From the NCBI GenBank assembly GCA_038210245.1, contig JBBQWW010000004.1:1-64000 (forward strand): a DNA stretch of 64,000 bases. The letters run 5' to 3'. Within the stretch, counting starts at the first letter, position 1. Every line of letters starts with the position of its first letter. A program made the position numbers and the translations under genes. The stretch is from Bog-756 sp038210245. GTDB lineage: Bacteria > Actinomycetota > Acidimicrobiia > Acidimicrobiales > RAAP-2. Below the pieces are notes generated by a model, which searched no databases, was not told the DNA's origin, and was given only the letters and a program-made list of their open reading frames with translations. Positions 1 through 8,811 of this stretch are shown in pieces.

Positions 1-30
1 GTGAGCCGCCTCCTCGTTCTGCGCCGCTGA
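1..30 (+). CDS. possible 3' end of upstream gene
   Basis: Frame 1 reads nine sense codons and then TGA at 28-30, ending 13 bp before the next start. It could be the tail of a gene upstream of the window, for example a permease of the same transporter, but nothing diagnostic is visible. Confidence 0.2.
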   Translation: MSRLLVLRR

Positions 31-43
31 ACCAGGGGGAATC

Positions 44-1348
44 ATGGGATCCACGCTTTCCGCATCTCGGCCGCATCGCTACCGTTCGGTCGCCGTAGCC
101 GGGCTGGCCGCCCTGGCGTGCGCCGCCGCCACGGTTCCCAGTGCCCTTGCGGCGGCGGCCACCCCGACCGGACGTGCCCCCATCCCGTCATCGGCGTTCA
201 CCTCCTCCCCCGGCCTGACCGCATCGACGGTCACGGTGGGGAACGTGTCCACCGAGTCGTTGGGACTGTTCACGGGATCGATCGTGGGGACCAAGGCCTA
301 CGCGGCTTACGTCAACGCCCAGGGGGGCATCAACGGGCGCCGGCTGGTCGTGGATGCCCAGGACGATGAGTTCACAGGAGCAAAGAACAAGCAGTTGACC
401 CAGAGCGCGGTGCAGAACGACTTCGCCATCGTCGGGAGCTTCTCCCTCGAGGACAGCTTCGGGGGGTCGGTGGTAGCCCAGAATCCCAACGTCCCTGATG
501 TGTCCACCACGTTGGACCCGACCCTCAGCCGGCTTCCGAACTCCTACAGCGCCAACCCCACCGGCAAGGGCTGGCCCACCGGACCGGTCAACTACTTCGG
601 GAAGAAGTACCCCAAGCAGAAGTTGCACACCGGGGTGTTGGCCTCGACCTATCCGTCCGCCCTGGCCACGTGGAAGAAGGAGAAGCCGGTCCTCACGCGC
701 GCCGGGTACAAGGTCACCTACTTCGCCACTGTGCCCATCACCCAGACCGACTTCAACCAGAACGTCATCGCCATGCGCAATGCGGGCGTCCAGCTCATCC
801 TCATCGACCAGCTGCCCCAGAACTACGCCGGTGCACTCCTCAAGGCGATGAGTCAGCAGAACTTCCATCCCAAGCTGATCATCGGAACGGCCGCCTACAG
901 CCAGCAGCTGGTCACCTCGGCGGGCGGCCCGGCGGCGGCCAACGGCAGCAACGTCGAGATGCCCAATGCCCTCTTTCTGGGTGAAGACGCCCAGGTCATT
1001 CCCGCCGACGCCACCTTCCTGAAGTGGGTGCAGAAGGTGTCACCCGGATTCAAGCCGGACTATTACACCTTGGCCGGCTGGGCCAATGCCCAGCTTTTCG
1101 CCCAGGCCCTGAAGGCGGCGGGAAAGAGTCCGACGCAGGGATCCGTGCAGCAGCAGCTCCGGAAGATCACCTCGTTCGATGCATCGGGCCTCTTGGCCCC
1201 GAGCAACCCGGCCGTTGGGCTGCCTTCCACCTGCTACCTGATCGCCAAGATCACCAACGGAAAGTTCGTCCGCTCCGACGATCCGCCCGTCAACGGGCCG
1301 ACCCACGGCTACCGATGTGACGGCGGCTACCTGGTGCCCAGTTCGTAG
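44..1348 (+). CDS. Branched-chain-type ABC substrate-binding protein
   Basis: Exported periplasmic-binding protein of the leucine/isoleucine/valine or amide type (Peripla_BP_6), 434 residues. The N-terminus is a Sec signal peptide with basic residues, a hydrophobic Ala/Leu core at about 18-36 and an AXA-like cleavage region; no lipobox Cys is seen. The mature part has the family pattern: a first beta strand with TVTVGNVST near residue 63, a GINGRRL stretch near 95, and the alternating beta/alpha order of the two lobes. The ATG is preceded by an AGGGGGA ribosome site. No permease or ATPase gene follows, so its transporter partners lie upstream outside the window or elsewhere. The ligand cannot be predicted. 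Confidence 0.85.
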   Translation: MGSTLSASRPHRYRSVAVAGLAALACAAATVPSALAAAATPTGRAPIPSSAFTSSPGLTASTVTVGNVSTESLGLFTGSIVGTKAYAAYVNAQGGINGRRLVVDAQDDEFTGAKNKQLTQSAVQNDFAIVGSFSLEDSFGGSVVAQNPNVPDVSTTLDPTLSRLPNSYSANPTGKGWPTGPVNYFGKKYPKQKLHTGVLASTYPSALATWKKEKPVLTRAGYKVTYFATVPITQTDFNQNVIAMRNAGVQLILIDQLPQNYAGALLKAMSQQNFHPKLIIGTAAYSQQLVTSAGGPAAANGSNVEMPNALFLGEDAQVIPADATFLKWVQKVSPGFKPDYYTLAGWANAQLFAQALKAAGKSPTQGSVQQQLRKITSFDASGLLAPSNPAVGLPSTCYLIAKITNGKFVRSDDPPVNGPTHGYRCDGGYLVPSS

Positions 1349-1438
1349 CCAGCCGAGCCCCGGCTGAGGCCACCTCGGAGATCCTGATGGACGGCTCCCA
1401 TCCGTCGGTGGAAGTGAGCGGGTGGTCGGTGGTGCCAG

Positions 1439-1817
1439 TCAGGGTGTCCGACGGCGGGCCACTACTCCAAAAGATCGGATCGCCTCGTTGGACTCCCGCA
1501 GTCGCTTGGACAGGGTCTTGGCCAGGTTCCGGTAGAGGATCGAGCTGAGCGTCGACGATGTGCCCTGGCCGATGGTATCGAGGGCCTCGGGCGACAGGAC
1601 CCAACACACAGTGTCCTCCTCGGCCACGATCATGCTCGAACGCCGGCCCTCGTCGGGTAGCGACATCTCCCCGAAGGTGGCCTCCGGGCCGAACGAGGCC
1701 AGGCGGATCGAGTCTCCGCCACGGCGCAGCTGCACGCTTACCTGACCAGCCTCCACGAAGTACGACCTGTTCCTCCTCGAGGGCCCGGATGAATCGCTCG
1801 ATAGGAAGCTGTCTCAT
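1439..1817 (-). pseudogene. Cyclic nucleotide-binding domain protein, broken
   Basis: The readable part encodes the core of a cNMP-binding (CAP_ED) beta-roll: FVEAGQVSVQL, then the phosphate-binding-cassette region FGEMSLPDEGRRSSM and the following VLSP strand. In this frame the only start is a GTG inside the conserved FVEAG strand. The likely N-terminus (ATG at 1817, MRQLPIERFIRALEEEQ) lies in another frame, so the gene seems frameshifted near 1765. The expected first strands of the domain are poorly represented. This is either a decayed regulator or a stand-alone fragment of a cNMP-domain protein. Confidence 0.6.
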
Positions 1818-1966
1818 CGCTCCATAGGTGCCACCGATCCCCGGAAGCAGAAATGGTGAAGGTTGGGTTCTGCCCGCCAGCCGCCACCGGCACGTTTCGA
1901 ATCGTTACTGTGGCCCAGCGTCGGAGATCCGTCAACTTCGGCTCTGTCCAGGACTGCCCGCTCGGC

Positions 1967-2995
1967 TCAGGGCCGTGGGCGACGGTTCCGGGCCCGCTGG
2001 GAGCTTCGGTCGGCCGCGGAGCGCTCCTCCTGACGCGAGGCCCGCTCCTCGGACTGTTCGAGGTAGTCATCCCGCCGGGAGGCCGAGATGACCCCCTCGA
2101 CCACGGCCCCTTCGATGGCGCAGCCGATCGTGTTGCGGTGCGTGCAGTCGCTGAAGCGGCACTGGGTGGCCAGGTCGGCGAGGTCGATGTCCTGCGGGTC
2201 GACGGGTTGGATCTCGAGACCCTCCTCCTTTTCCCATCGCGTAGCCGCTCGGATGCCCGGCAAGTCGATGACGGCCCCGCCACCGGGTAGGGGTAGGAGC
2301 TCACGGCTACTCGTGGTGTGGCGACCTTCACCTCCCCGGCCGACCGCGCCGGTGGCTTGTACGGCGTCGTCGAGAAGCCGGTTGGTAAGGGTCGACTTTC
2401 CTGCTCCCGACGAACCGAGGAAGACGATGGTCCGTGCCGCCATGATCTCCCGGAGTCTGTCCAACCCCTGACCGGTCAAGGCGCTGGAGGTCACGACTTC
2501 GATGCCGTCGATATCCCGACCGAGATCGTCAACCAGGTCGTCGACGGTGGCCCGGACGTCGGCCTTCGACAGCACGAGCACCGGCTGGGCGCCGGAATCC
2601 CGGGCCAGGGCGATCATGTCGCGGAGCCGCCCGAGGCCCACCTGGGTGTCGAGGGCCCACGTGATCAGGACGACATCGACGTTCGCCGCCATCAGCTGCG
2701 GTTGGACCCTCGTCGACACGGCCCGGCGGACCAGGAGGCTGCGTCGCTCCAGCCTCACCAGCCCTCCGTCCCCGCCATCGACCAGCCAATCGCCCACGAC
2801 GATCGGGGGGCACTCCGTCAGCGGCACCCTCCGAGAGACCCCACCACCCCCCACGGTGGCCCATCCACGATCGACCCTCATCACGCGAGCTGCCGTCTCC
2901 GGGACGAGCCCGGCGGCGAGAGTCTCCGCCACTCTGGCCTCGTCGAAGCCGATCCCGGCCAGGGGGTGGGGTGCATGGCTGTCGGAACGGGTCAC
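1967..2995 (-). CDS. rsgA: Ribosome biogenesis GTPase RsgA
   Basis: Circularly permuted GTPase that acts in late maturation of the 30S subunit. Visible in order are an OB-like N-terminal region (VGDWLVDGGDGGLVRLERRS), the G4 motif LSKAD before the P-loop, the Walker A GSSGAGKST, a DLPG G3 motif and the C-terminal zinc motif C-x5-C-x-H-x5-C (CRFSDCTHRNTIGC). A longer reading to 3145 exists, but the family start fits the GTG at 2995 (VTRSDSHAPH), giving 342 residues. The upstream extension is Pro/Arg-rich and does not look coding. The last 35 residues are Arg/Glu/Ser-rich, as in other actinobacterial RsgA. Confidence 0.92.
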   Translation of the reverse strand: MTRSDSHAPHPLAGIGFDEARVAETLAAGLVPETAARVMRVDRGWATVGGGGVSRRVPLTECPPIVVGDWLVDGGDGGLVRLERRSLLVRRAVSTRVQPQLMAANVDVVLITWALDTQVGLGRLRDMIALARDSGAQPVLVLSKADVRATVDDLVDDLGRDIDGIEVVTSSALTGQGLDRLREIMAARTIVFLGSSGAGKSTLTNRLLDDAVQATGAVGRGGEGRHTTSSRELLPLPGGGAVIDLPGIRAATRWEKEEGLEIQPVDPQDIDLADLATQCRFSDCTHRNTIGCAIEGAVVEGVISASRRDDYLEQSEERASRQEERSAADRSSQRARNRRPRP

Positions 2996-3309
2996 CCGCT
3001 CATGTTCCCAGGGTCTCGACGTCGGGGTGGCGGCTGGGTGGATCGGGCCGGAACGTTGCCCCGAAACAGGAGAGGGCCGCTGACCGGGAGGGGGACACTC
3101 CCCTTCGCCTGCCCATCGACGAACGAGTCCGGCCCCGTCGTTCACACGGCAATGGGCTGAAGCACGTCGTCATCGGAGTAACTGAAGCCTGGCGTTGAAC
3201 TCCCCCCGACCCGGGCGGGCTGTCAACGATACCCCAGGGCGGAGGATCCTCCCGAGGTACGGAGGGATGGCGCGACCATCGGTTGGACCACCTGGGGCAT
3301 GCTCTCGGT

Positions 3310-4083
3310 ATGGACTCACCTGTCACGTACGAGGTCTCGGAGCATGTGGCCACGATCAGGTACAACCGACCCGATGCCCTGAACGCCATCAACACCGAGA
3401 TGCGGCGTTCGCTCAACGATGCCTTCATCCGCTTCCGCGATGATGAGGAGGCATGGGTGGCCATCGTCACGGGCGAGGGCCGGGCCTTCTGCGCCGGTGG
3501 GGACCTTCGTGAGGGTGGGGCCACAGGGGAGTTCACCGGGACCTTTTGGGAGAAGCCCACGGTCAACTCCTTCGAGAGCGGTTGGGAGATCTTCAAGCCG
3601 GTCATCGCCGCCGTCAACGGCTACTGCCTGGGCTACGGCCTCACCATGGTCACCTGGTGCGACTTCGTCATCGCCAGCGATCGGGCCGAGTTCGGCTTTC
3701 CTGAAGTGCGCCTGGGAGTACCCACCATCGTCGGGGCGATCCGACTACCCCAGAAGGTCAACTGGCAGTACGCCATGGAACTCCTCCTGACCGGGGACCG
3801 GATCGACGCGACGCGGGCCAAAGAGATCGGCCTGGCCGGCTGGGTGGTCCCCCATGACGATCTGATGGAGGAGGCCCGGACCCTGGCCGCTCGCCTGGTG
3901 GCGGCGGCGCCGCTGGCCGCCCGGGCCACCAAGGAGGTGGCCGTCCGATCGCAGCGACTCCCTCCGGTCGAAGCCCTTCGTTTCGGCGAGACCATGCGCC
4001 TGGTCGCCATGGCCACCGACGACGCCGGCGAGGGCCTGCTCGCCGCCCAGGAAGGCCGGCCGCCCCGATGGCAGGCCCGGTGA
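3310..4083 (+). CDS. Enoyl-CoA hydratase/isomerase family protein
   Basis: Crotonase-fold protein of 257 residues acting on acyl-CoA thioesters. The CoA/oxyanion segment GEGRAFCAGGDLREG and the second oxyanion stretch AAVNGYCLGYGLTMV are both present. Aligned with rat hydratase, the second catalytic acid is kept (FPEVRLG), but the first one (the Glu of GGCEL) is replaced by Thr in GYGLTMV. Classical syn-hydration is therefore doubtful; an isomerase or another crotonase reaction is possible. The ATG at 3310 begins the usual short N-terminal strand; an upstream TTG at 3283 is less likely. It lies about 150 bp before an SDR on the same strand. Confidence 0.88.
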   Translation: MDSPVTYEVSEHVATIRYNRPDALNAINTEMRRSLNDAFIRFRDDEEAWVAIVTGEGRAFCAGGDLREGGATGEFTGTFWEKPTVNSFESGWEIFKPVIAAVNGYCLGYGLTMVTWCDFVIASDRAEFGFPEVRLGVPTIVGAIRLPQKVNWQYAMELLLTGDRIDATRAKEIGLAGWVVPHDDLMEEARTLAARLVAAAPLAARATKEVAVRSQRLPPVEALRFGETMRLVAMATDDAGEGLLAAQEGRPPRWQAR

Positions 4084-4230
4084 GCCCAACGGTCGCCGGG
4101 GTGGACAACAGGGCCACCGCCCTTGAGTGCAGCGAGGACAAGCGGACGGGCCGGCGTTAGGATCCGCTGAGGCCGAGCGGCAACGGGACGGCTGAGCCCA
4201 CGGGCTCCCACCACGGCTCGGAGGCAGAGC

Positions 4231-5013
4231 ATGACGGTCACGGTGATCACGGGCGCGGCCAGCGGCATGGGGCGACGCTGCGTCGAGGCGCTGCGCGGCT
4301 CCTCCGACCATCTCGTCGCCGTCGACCTCCGAGCCCCGGAGATCGAGGGGACGATCAACGTGGCCTGTGACGTCTCTGACCCTGCCGCGGTGACCGCCCT
4401 GTCTGACCGGGTGCGTGAGCTCGGCCCGTTCCGGTCCCTGGCCCATGCCGCCGGTGTGTCGCCGACCATGGCCGATGCCCGACGGGTGATGGAGGTCGAC
4501 CTGGTGGGCACCGCCCTCCTGCTGGACGCCTTCGAACCCATGGTCGAGCCGGGTTCGTCGGCTGTCTGCTTCTCCTCGAGTTCGGCGTACCAGATCGCCT
4601 TGGCGGGCGTTGATCCCGAGCTCCAGGCCCTGGTGTCCGACCCTCGGGCGGCCGGGTTCGTCGGTACCGTGACCGACCGGATCCCCGACAGCGGCCTGGC
4701 GTACGCCTGGGCGAAACGCGGCGTGATCGCCGTATCCGCCCGGGCCGCCGTGGCCTGGGGTCGACGCGGCGGTCGGGTCAACTCCCTGGCCCCGGGCCTC
4801 ATCGACACACCGATGGGCCGACAGGAGGCCGAGCAGCAGCCGATCGTGAAGGTCATGCTGGACAACACCCCCCTCGGGCGCCTCGGCCAGGCCGAGGAGG
4901 TGGCCGCGACGGTGGCCTTCCTCCTCTCCGATCGGGCCTCGTTCATCTCCGGGATCGATGTCCTGGTCGACGGCGGAATGCTCCAGGGTCTGCAGGCCGC
5001 GTTCCCAGCCTGA
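4231..5013 (+). CDS. SDR family oxidoreductase
   Basis: Classical short-chain dehydrogenase/reductase of 260 residues using NAD(P)H. It has the TGAASGMG cofactor glycine motif near residue 7, an acidic residue after strand 2 (VDLR), Ser at 115-118, the Y158-x3-K162 catalytic pair (AYAWAKRG) and the C-terminal PLGRLGQAEEVAATVAFLLSD and DVLVDGG signatures. The NNAG motif is altered to AHAAG, as in 3-alpha-hydroxysteroid-dehydrogenase-like SDRs. A GGAGG site precedes the ATG. Substrate unknown; location next to a crotonase suggests acyl or steroid side-chain work, by inference only. Confidence 0.9.
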   Translation: MTVTVITGAASGMGRRCVEALRGSSDHLVAVDLRAPEIEGTINVACDVSDPAAVTALSDRVRELGPFRSLAHAAGVSPTMADARRVMEVDLVGTALLLDAFEPMVEPGSSAVCFSSSSAYQIALAGVDPELQALVSDPRAAGFVGTVTDRIPDSGLAYAWAKRGVIAVSARAAVAWGRRGGRVNSLAPGLIDTPMGRQEAEQQPIVKVMLDNTPLGRLGQAEEVAATVAFLLSDRASFISGIDVLVDGGMLQGLQAAFPA

Positions 5014-5059
5014 CCGCGCCCGGCCAGGGTGCCGTCCCGACCCGAGCGAGAGGCCGGCC

Positions 5060-5884
5060 ATCCCCGAGCCATCGATGCGGGACCGGAGGTGGATGGTCCT
5101 CGACGACTCACCCACCAGGATCTCGGCGGCGCCGGCTTCGATGGTCCAGGCCCCGGCCTGAACGTCCCAGTGCCGGAAGGCCATGGACGGCAAGGTGACG
5201 GTCACCGCCTGGGACCCGGCCGGCTCGAGGGTGAGCTTCTCGAAGCCCTTCAATTCGCGGTCAGCCCGCGCCACCCCTGAGTCGGGCCGCCGCACGTAGA
5301 CCTGCACCACGGTGCTGCCCGGGCGGCTGCCGGTGTTGGTGACTACGAGGCCGACATCGACGCCGTGGGGCCCGACCTCGACGGCCAGGTCTTGGTAGGC
5401 GAAGGACGTGTAGGAGAGTCCGTGCCCTGACCACACTGGCCACCCCGGTGCTGTGGACGCCCCGGACGTAGGCCACCGTCATCGCCGCGGCAAGGAAGGG
5501 GTCCTCAGAGAAACACTCGAAACTTCGCCCTCCGAGGGGATGACGTTGGAGATTGACGTTCGGAGCGAGCAGGACGCCCGCCGACCGGTCCCGCGCCTCG
5601 GCACCCAGGACCACCCCTACCTCTCGGACGAGGTCCCGGTTCCAGGTCGAGGCGAGGGCGGTGGGCGACGGCAGGCACATCGACACCGAGCCCCATCGGA
5701 GCCCTCGTACCCCGTTGGGGCCGTCGCTGGTGTGGAGCGCCTCGAGCCCGAGGCCGGGAGCAGCCGAGGTCTCCCAGTAGGTGGACCCCCCGGTGAGGGC
5801 GGCCCTCTCTGCCGTGCTCAGTGCCGTGATTCGGGGCGCCTCGTGGACCAGTTCCTTGTCGTCGGGTGCCTCGTTGTCTCCCAT
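5060..5884 (-). pseudogene. GH3 beta-glucosidase with large internal deletion
   Basis: Two separated parts of a family-3 glycoside hydrolase lie next to each other. From 5884 the N-terminal catalytic barrel begins normally (SDGPNGVRG, then LASTWNRDLV, LAPNVNLQRHPLGGRSFECFSEDP) and runs to about GVHSTGVASVV. At about 5440 it jumps, in a different frame, to SGHGLSYTSFAYQDL, the start of the C-terminal fibronectin-III-like domain (VVTNTGSRPGSTVVQVYV, ELKGFEKLTL). The rest of the barrel and the whole second catalytic domain are missing, several hundred residues. The normal end is also lost: the C-terminal frame runs on without a stop toward the end of the neighbouring SDR. No active enzyme is expected. 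Confidence 0.85.
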
Positions 5885-5990
5885 GCCCCCGTACTACCCC
5901 ATTGGGGGACCGTGGTGGCCACGACCCGGTCCGGTTTGCCCTCCTCCGTGACCTCCTTCGGCCCGGTCGGAACCCGGTAGGGTCGGGCCG

Positions 5991-7484
5991 GTGAGGGGGA
6001 CACGGCAAGCACTCGGCCATCGGGCCCATCGGCGCTTCGGAGTCAAGGCGGCCACCACCGTCCTCGCCCTTTCGATCGTGGCCCTGTCCGCAGCCGGCCT
6101 CGACCCGGGCCAGGCCGGAGCGGCCCCCGCGCTCCAGCCCCGGGCGACCGTCCACTGGGCGCCCTGTCCGACAGAACCCGGCTACCGGTGCGGCACGCTT
6201 CCCGTCCCCCTCGACTACCGCCACCCGACCCGCGGCTCGTTGTCCCTGGCCGTGATCGAGCGACCCGTGGCCCACAGCCGGGGGGTGGTGATCTTCAACC
6301 CCGGGGGTCCGGGCGAGAGCGGGGTCCTCATCCTGCCCCTATCGGCGTCGCTGGTCCCCACTGCGGTACGGGACCGGTTCACCCTGGTGAGCTTCGACGA
6401 GCGCGGCACCGGGTCGAGTTATCCACTGCTGTGCGGGCCTTCTCCGGCCACCGCCAGCAGTGCCGTCGCCGGCACGGACTCGGGCACCCGGGCCTTCGCC
6501 GGTCTGGAGGCCTCGTGCCGGGCCCGCTACCCGGCCCTGGTCCCGACCGTCACCACCACCACGTCGGCCCGGGACATGGACCGGCTCCGGGAGGCCCTCG
6601 GCGTCTCGCGTACCAACTTCTACGGGCAGTCCTACGGGACCGTCCTCGGCTCCGTCTATCGGCAGCTGTTCCCGGAACACGTCCGGTCCATGGTCCTCGA
6701 CGGAGCGGTCGACGCCAACCTGAGCCTCTCCGCCGATGCCACGGCGGAAGCCCCGGCCATCCAGACCGCCCTCCAGCACGAGCTCGACCGCTGCGCGGCG
6801 GCCCCGGACTGTCCGCTGGGAGCCGATCCGGCCGCCTTCTACCGGGACCTGCAGCACCGCCTGGCCCAGGCGCCGCTCCCCGCTCCCGGTGGGGGCGACA
6901 CGGTGCCGGTCACCGTCGGGGACCTCTACACCGCCACCCTCCTCTACCTCTCGGTCCCCAGCCTCACCCCCGGCTTCTTCCCGGCGCTGGCGGCGGCCGC
7001 GGCGGGAGACGGGGCGCCGCTGCGGACGGTGGCCCTGGGACTCGAGACCGACCTCGACGGCAAGTCGCTGGTCGGACCGCTGTGGACCATCACCTGCAGC
7101 GACGCCACCGCCCACCCCGACGGGTCCAGCACCGCGGCGTTGGCCCGGACGTTGGCGGGGCGATATCCCCTGGGCGGTGCGGAGGCCGTGTCCAACAACC
7201 TCATCGGCTGCCCGGGTTGGCGCCCCTCGGGCGCGGCCGTGGCCCCGCTCTCCCCGACGGCCGCCCCGACACCCCTCGTCATCGGCAACACCTACGATCC
7301 CAACACCCCGTACACCTCGGCTTCGAAGCTGGCCTCGGCCGTCGGCGGACGCGTGGTCACCTACGTGGGCTACGGGCACACCTGGCTACTCAACGGATCG
7401 ACCAACAGCTGCATGCAGTCCGTGGTCAGCGCCTACCTCGTCGATGGCGTGCTCCCGGCCCGGGGCACCCGCTGTCCGGCCTGA
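5991..7484 (+). CDS. Secreted alpha/beta hydrolase, TAP-like peptidase
   Basis: Exported alpha/beta hydrolase of 497 residues, related to tripeptidyl aminopeptidase and proline iminopeptidase enzymes (S33/TAP). A signal peptide spans about residues 18-46. The oxyanion region FNPGGPGESG, the FDERGTGSS strand and the nucleophile elbow YGQSYGT (Ser214) are clear. Asp436 (NTYDPNTP) and His463 (GYGHTWLL) in the C-terminal TAP-like domain complete the triad. Even Cys spacing suggests disulfides. The start is a GTG. It diverges from the GH3 pseudogene, with the roughly 100 bp between them as the promoter region. A peptidase or esterase role outside the cell is likely. Confidence 0.85.
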   Translation: MRGTRQALGHRAHRRFGVKAATTVLALSIVALSAAGLDPGQAGAAPALQPRATVHWAPCPTEPGYRCGTLPVPLDYRHPTRGSLSLAVIERPVAHSRGVVIFNPGGPGESGVLILPLSASLVPTAVRDRFTLVSFDERGTGSSYPLLCGPSPATASSAVAGTDSGTRAFAGLEASCRARYPALVPTVTTTTSARDMDRLREALGVSRTNFYGQSYGTVLGSVYRQLFPEHVRSMVLDGAVDANLSLSADATAEAPAIQTALQHELDRCAAAPDCPLGADPAAFYRDLQHRLAQAPLPAPGGGDTVPVTVGDLYTATLLYLSVPSLTPGFFPALAAAAAGDGAPLRTVALGLETDLDGKSLVGPLWTITCSDATAHPDGSSTAALARTLAGRYPLGGAEAVSNNLIGCPGWRPSGAAVAPLSPTAAPTPLVIGNTYDPNTPYTSASKLASAVGGRVVTYVGYGHTWLLNGSTNSCMQSVVSAYLVDGVLPARGTRCPA

Positions 7485-7521
7485 CCCTCGGGCCGAGGAG
7501 GCGGGTGAATCCCGTCCCTCG

Positions 7522-7557
7522 CCGGACGCGCTGGCCTCACCGGACGCGCTTGCCTCA
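7522..7557. repeat. 18-bp tandem repeat, two copies
   Basis: Two adjacent 18-bp units starting CCGGACGCGCT at 7522 and 7540 differ at one base. They lie between the convergent hydrolase and flavoprotein genes, overlapping the flavoprotein stop. Read on the minus strand in a shifted frame they encode a GEASAS repeat, so they may be a tail formerly joined to the gene. Confidence 0.7.
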
Positions 7558-8811
7558 CCGAGTGGAGGACACCGAGATGCACACCTCGTCACCACCAGGA
7601 TCGACGGCGCGGCACCAGTCCGACGGGATGTGGTGCGATCGGTTGGGCACCATTCGGCGTAGAACGTAGGAAGCGAGCACTCTGCCCCCCTGCTCGACCT
7701 GGAGTCGTGGACGGTCGAGGAACTCCCCGGACCGCAGGAGTACCGGCTGGTTCGAGCGGTGGTCGGTACGGACCAGGTTGGGCGCCACCCACCGCAGCGG
7801 TGCCTCCACCCGCACACGCCGGGCGTCAGCCGGCGCGACCGGTCCTGGGTCCCTCCGGCGCAACCAGGCCGCCGCCGCCGCACCCACGGACGCCGCCCGC
7901 ACCGCCACCGCGTCGGCCGTCTCGACCGGATGGACCAGGTTGCCGGCGGCGAAGTATCCGGGGAGCGAGGTGGCGCCCCCGGCGTCACAGGCCGGCCCAC
8001 CCGTCCCCGGGTCCATGGCCAGGCCGGCCGCACGGGCCAGCTCATGATCGGTGACCCACTCTCCGGTGAACACGACAGTGTCCACCGCCAGGTGACGCCG
8101 CCGGTCGTCGGGCCCGCGAAGCTCCACCCGGTCCACCCGGTCCCGTCCGTGGATACCGGTCACCGTGGTCTCGGTCCACACCGGCACCCGCAGCCCGACC
8201 CGGCACAGCAGGTCGAAGGCGGCGAAGGTCTGCGAACGGGGCAGCCGGGTGACCAGGGCCAGGGGACGAACTCCGGCCTCCCGCAAGGTCAGGACCGCAG
8301 AGTACGAGACGTGCTCGGCGCCGATGATCACGGCCCGGTGGCCCAGGGGAAGGTGCTCGCCGTGCACCCACCGCTGCAGCTGGCCGGTGGTGAAGACCCC
8401 CGAGGGCCGTGACCCGGGAACCAGGAGGGCGGCCCGCGGTCGCTCCCGAGCTCCGGTGGCCAGCACCACGGCCCTCGCCTCCACCCGCTCCCGGCCTCGC
8501 CGACCGGTCAGGTCGGCGTGCCCCTCGGCCGACCACCCGGTCACCATGGTCTGCGTCCACAGGGTGGCGCCACTGGCCACAGCCCGGTCGGCCCACCGCT
8601 GGGCGTAGGCCGGTCCGCTCAGCACCCGGTGCTGATCCCGGAGACCGAAGCCGCTGTGGTGGCAGTGGCGGGGCACTCCCCCGGCGTGGTCCTCCCGTTC
8701 CACGACGACGACCGACCCCGCTCCTCCCTCTCGGAGGGCGGTGGCCGCGGCCAGGCCGGCCGGGCCGCCTCCCACGACCAGGGCATCGACCCGCCGCACC
8801 GGTCGGCTCAT
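7555..8811 (-). CDS. GlpB-like FAD-dependent oxidoreductase
   Basis: Pyridine-nucleotide-disulfide-type flavoprotein of about 418 residues. It opens with a Rossmann motif (ALVVGGGPAGLAAATAL), has the ATGARERPR segment that ends the first FAD half, then a second nucleotide-binding region (RAVIIGAEHVS), and a YFAAGNLVHPVETADAV FAD-contact segment near the C-terminal third. This order matches the subunits paired with GlpA-like proteins in anaerobic glycerol-3-phosphate dehydrogenase and with HcnB/opine-oxidase families. The ATG at 8811 overlaps the stop of the upstream GlpA-like gene by 4 bp, implying translational coupling and a shared complex. It is last of four genes. Confidence 0.82.
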   Translation of the reverse strand: MSRPVRRVDALVVGGGPAGLAAATALREGGAGSVVVVEREDHAGGVPRHCHHSGFGLRDQHRVLSGPAYAQRWADRAVASGATLWTQTMVTGWSAEGHADLTGRRGRERVEARAVVLATGARERPRAALLVPGSRPSGVFTTGQLQRWVHGEHLPLGHRAVIIGAEHVSYSAVLTLREAGVRPLALVTRLPRSQTFAAFDLLCRVGLRVPVWTETTVTGIHGRDRVDRVELRGPDDRRRHLAVDTVVFTGEWVTDHELARAAGLAMDPGTGGPACDAGGATSLPGYFAAGNLVHPVETADAVAVRAASVGAAAAAWLRRRDPGPVAPADARRVRVEAPLRWVAPNLVRTDHRSNQPVLLRSGEFLDRPRLQVEQGGRVLASYVLRRMVPNRSHHIPSDWCRAVDPGGDEVCISVSSTR

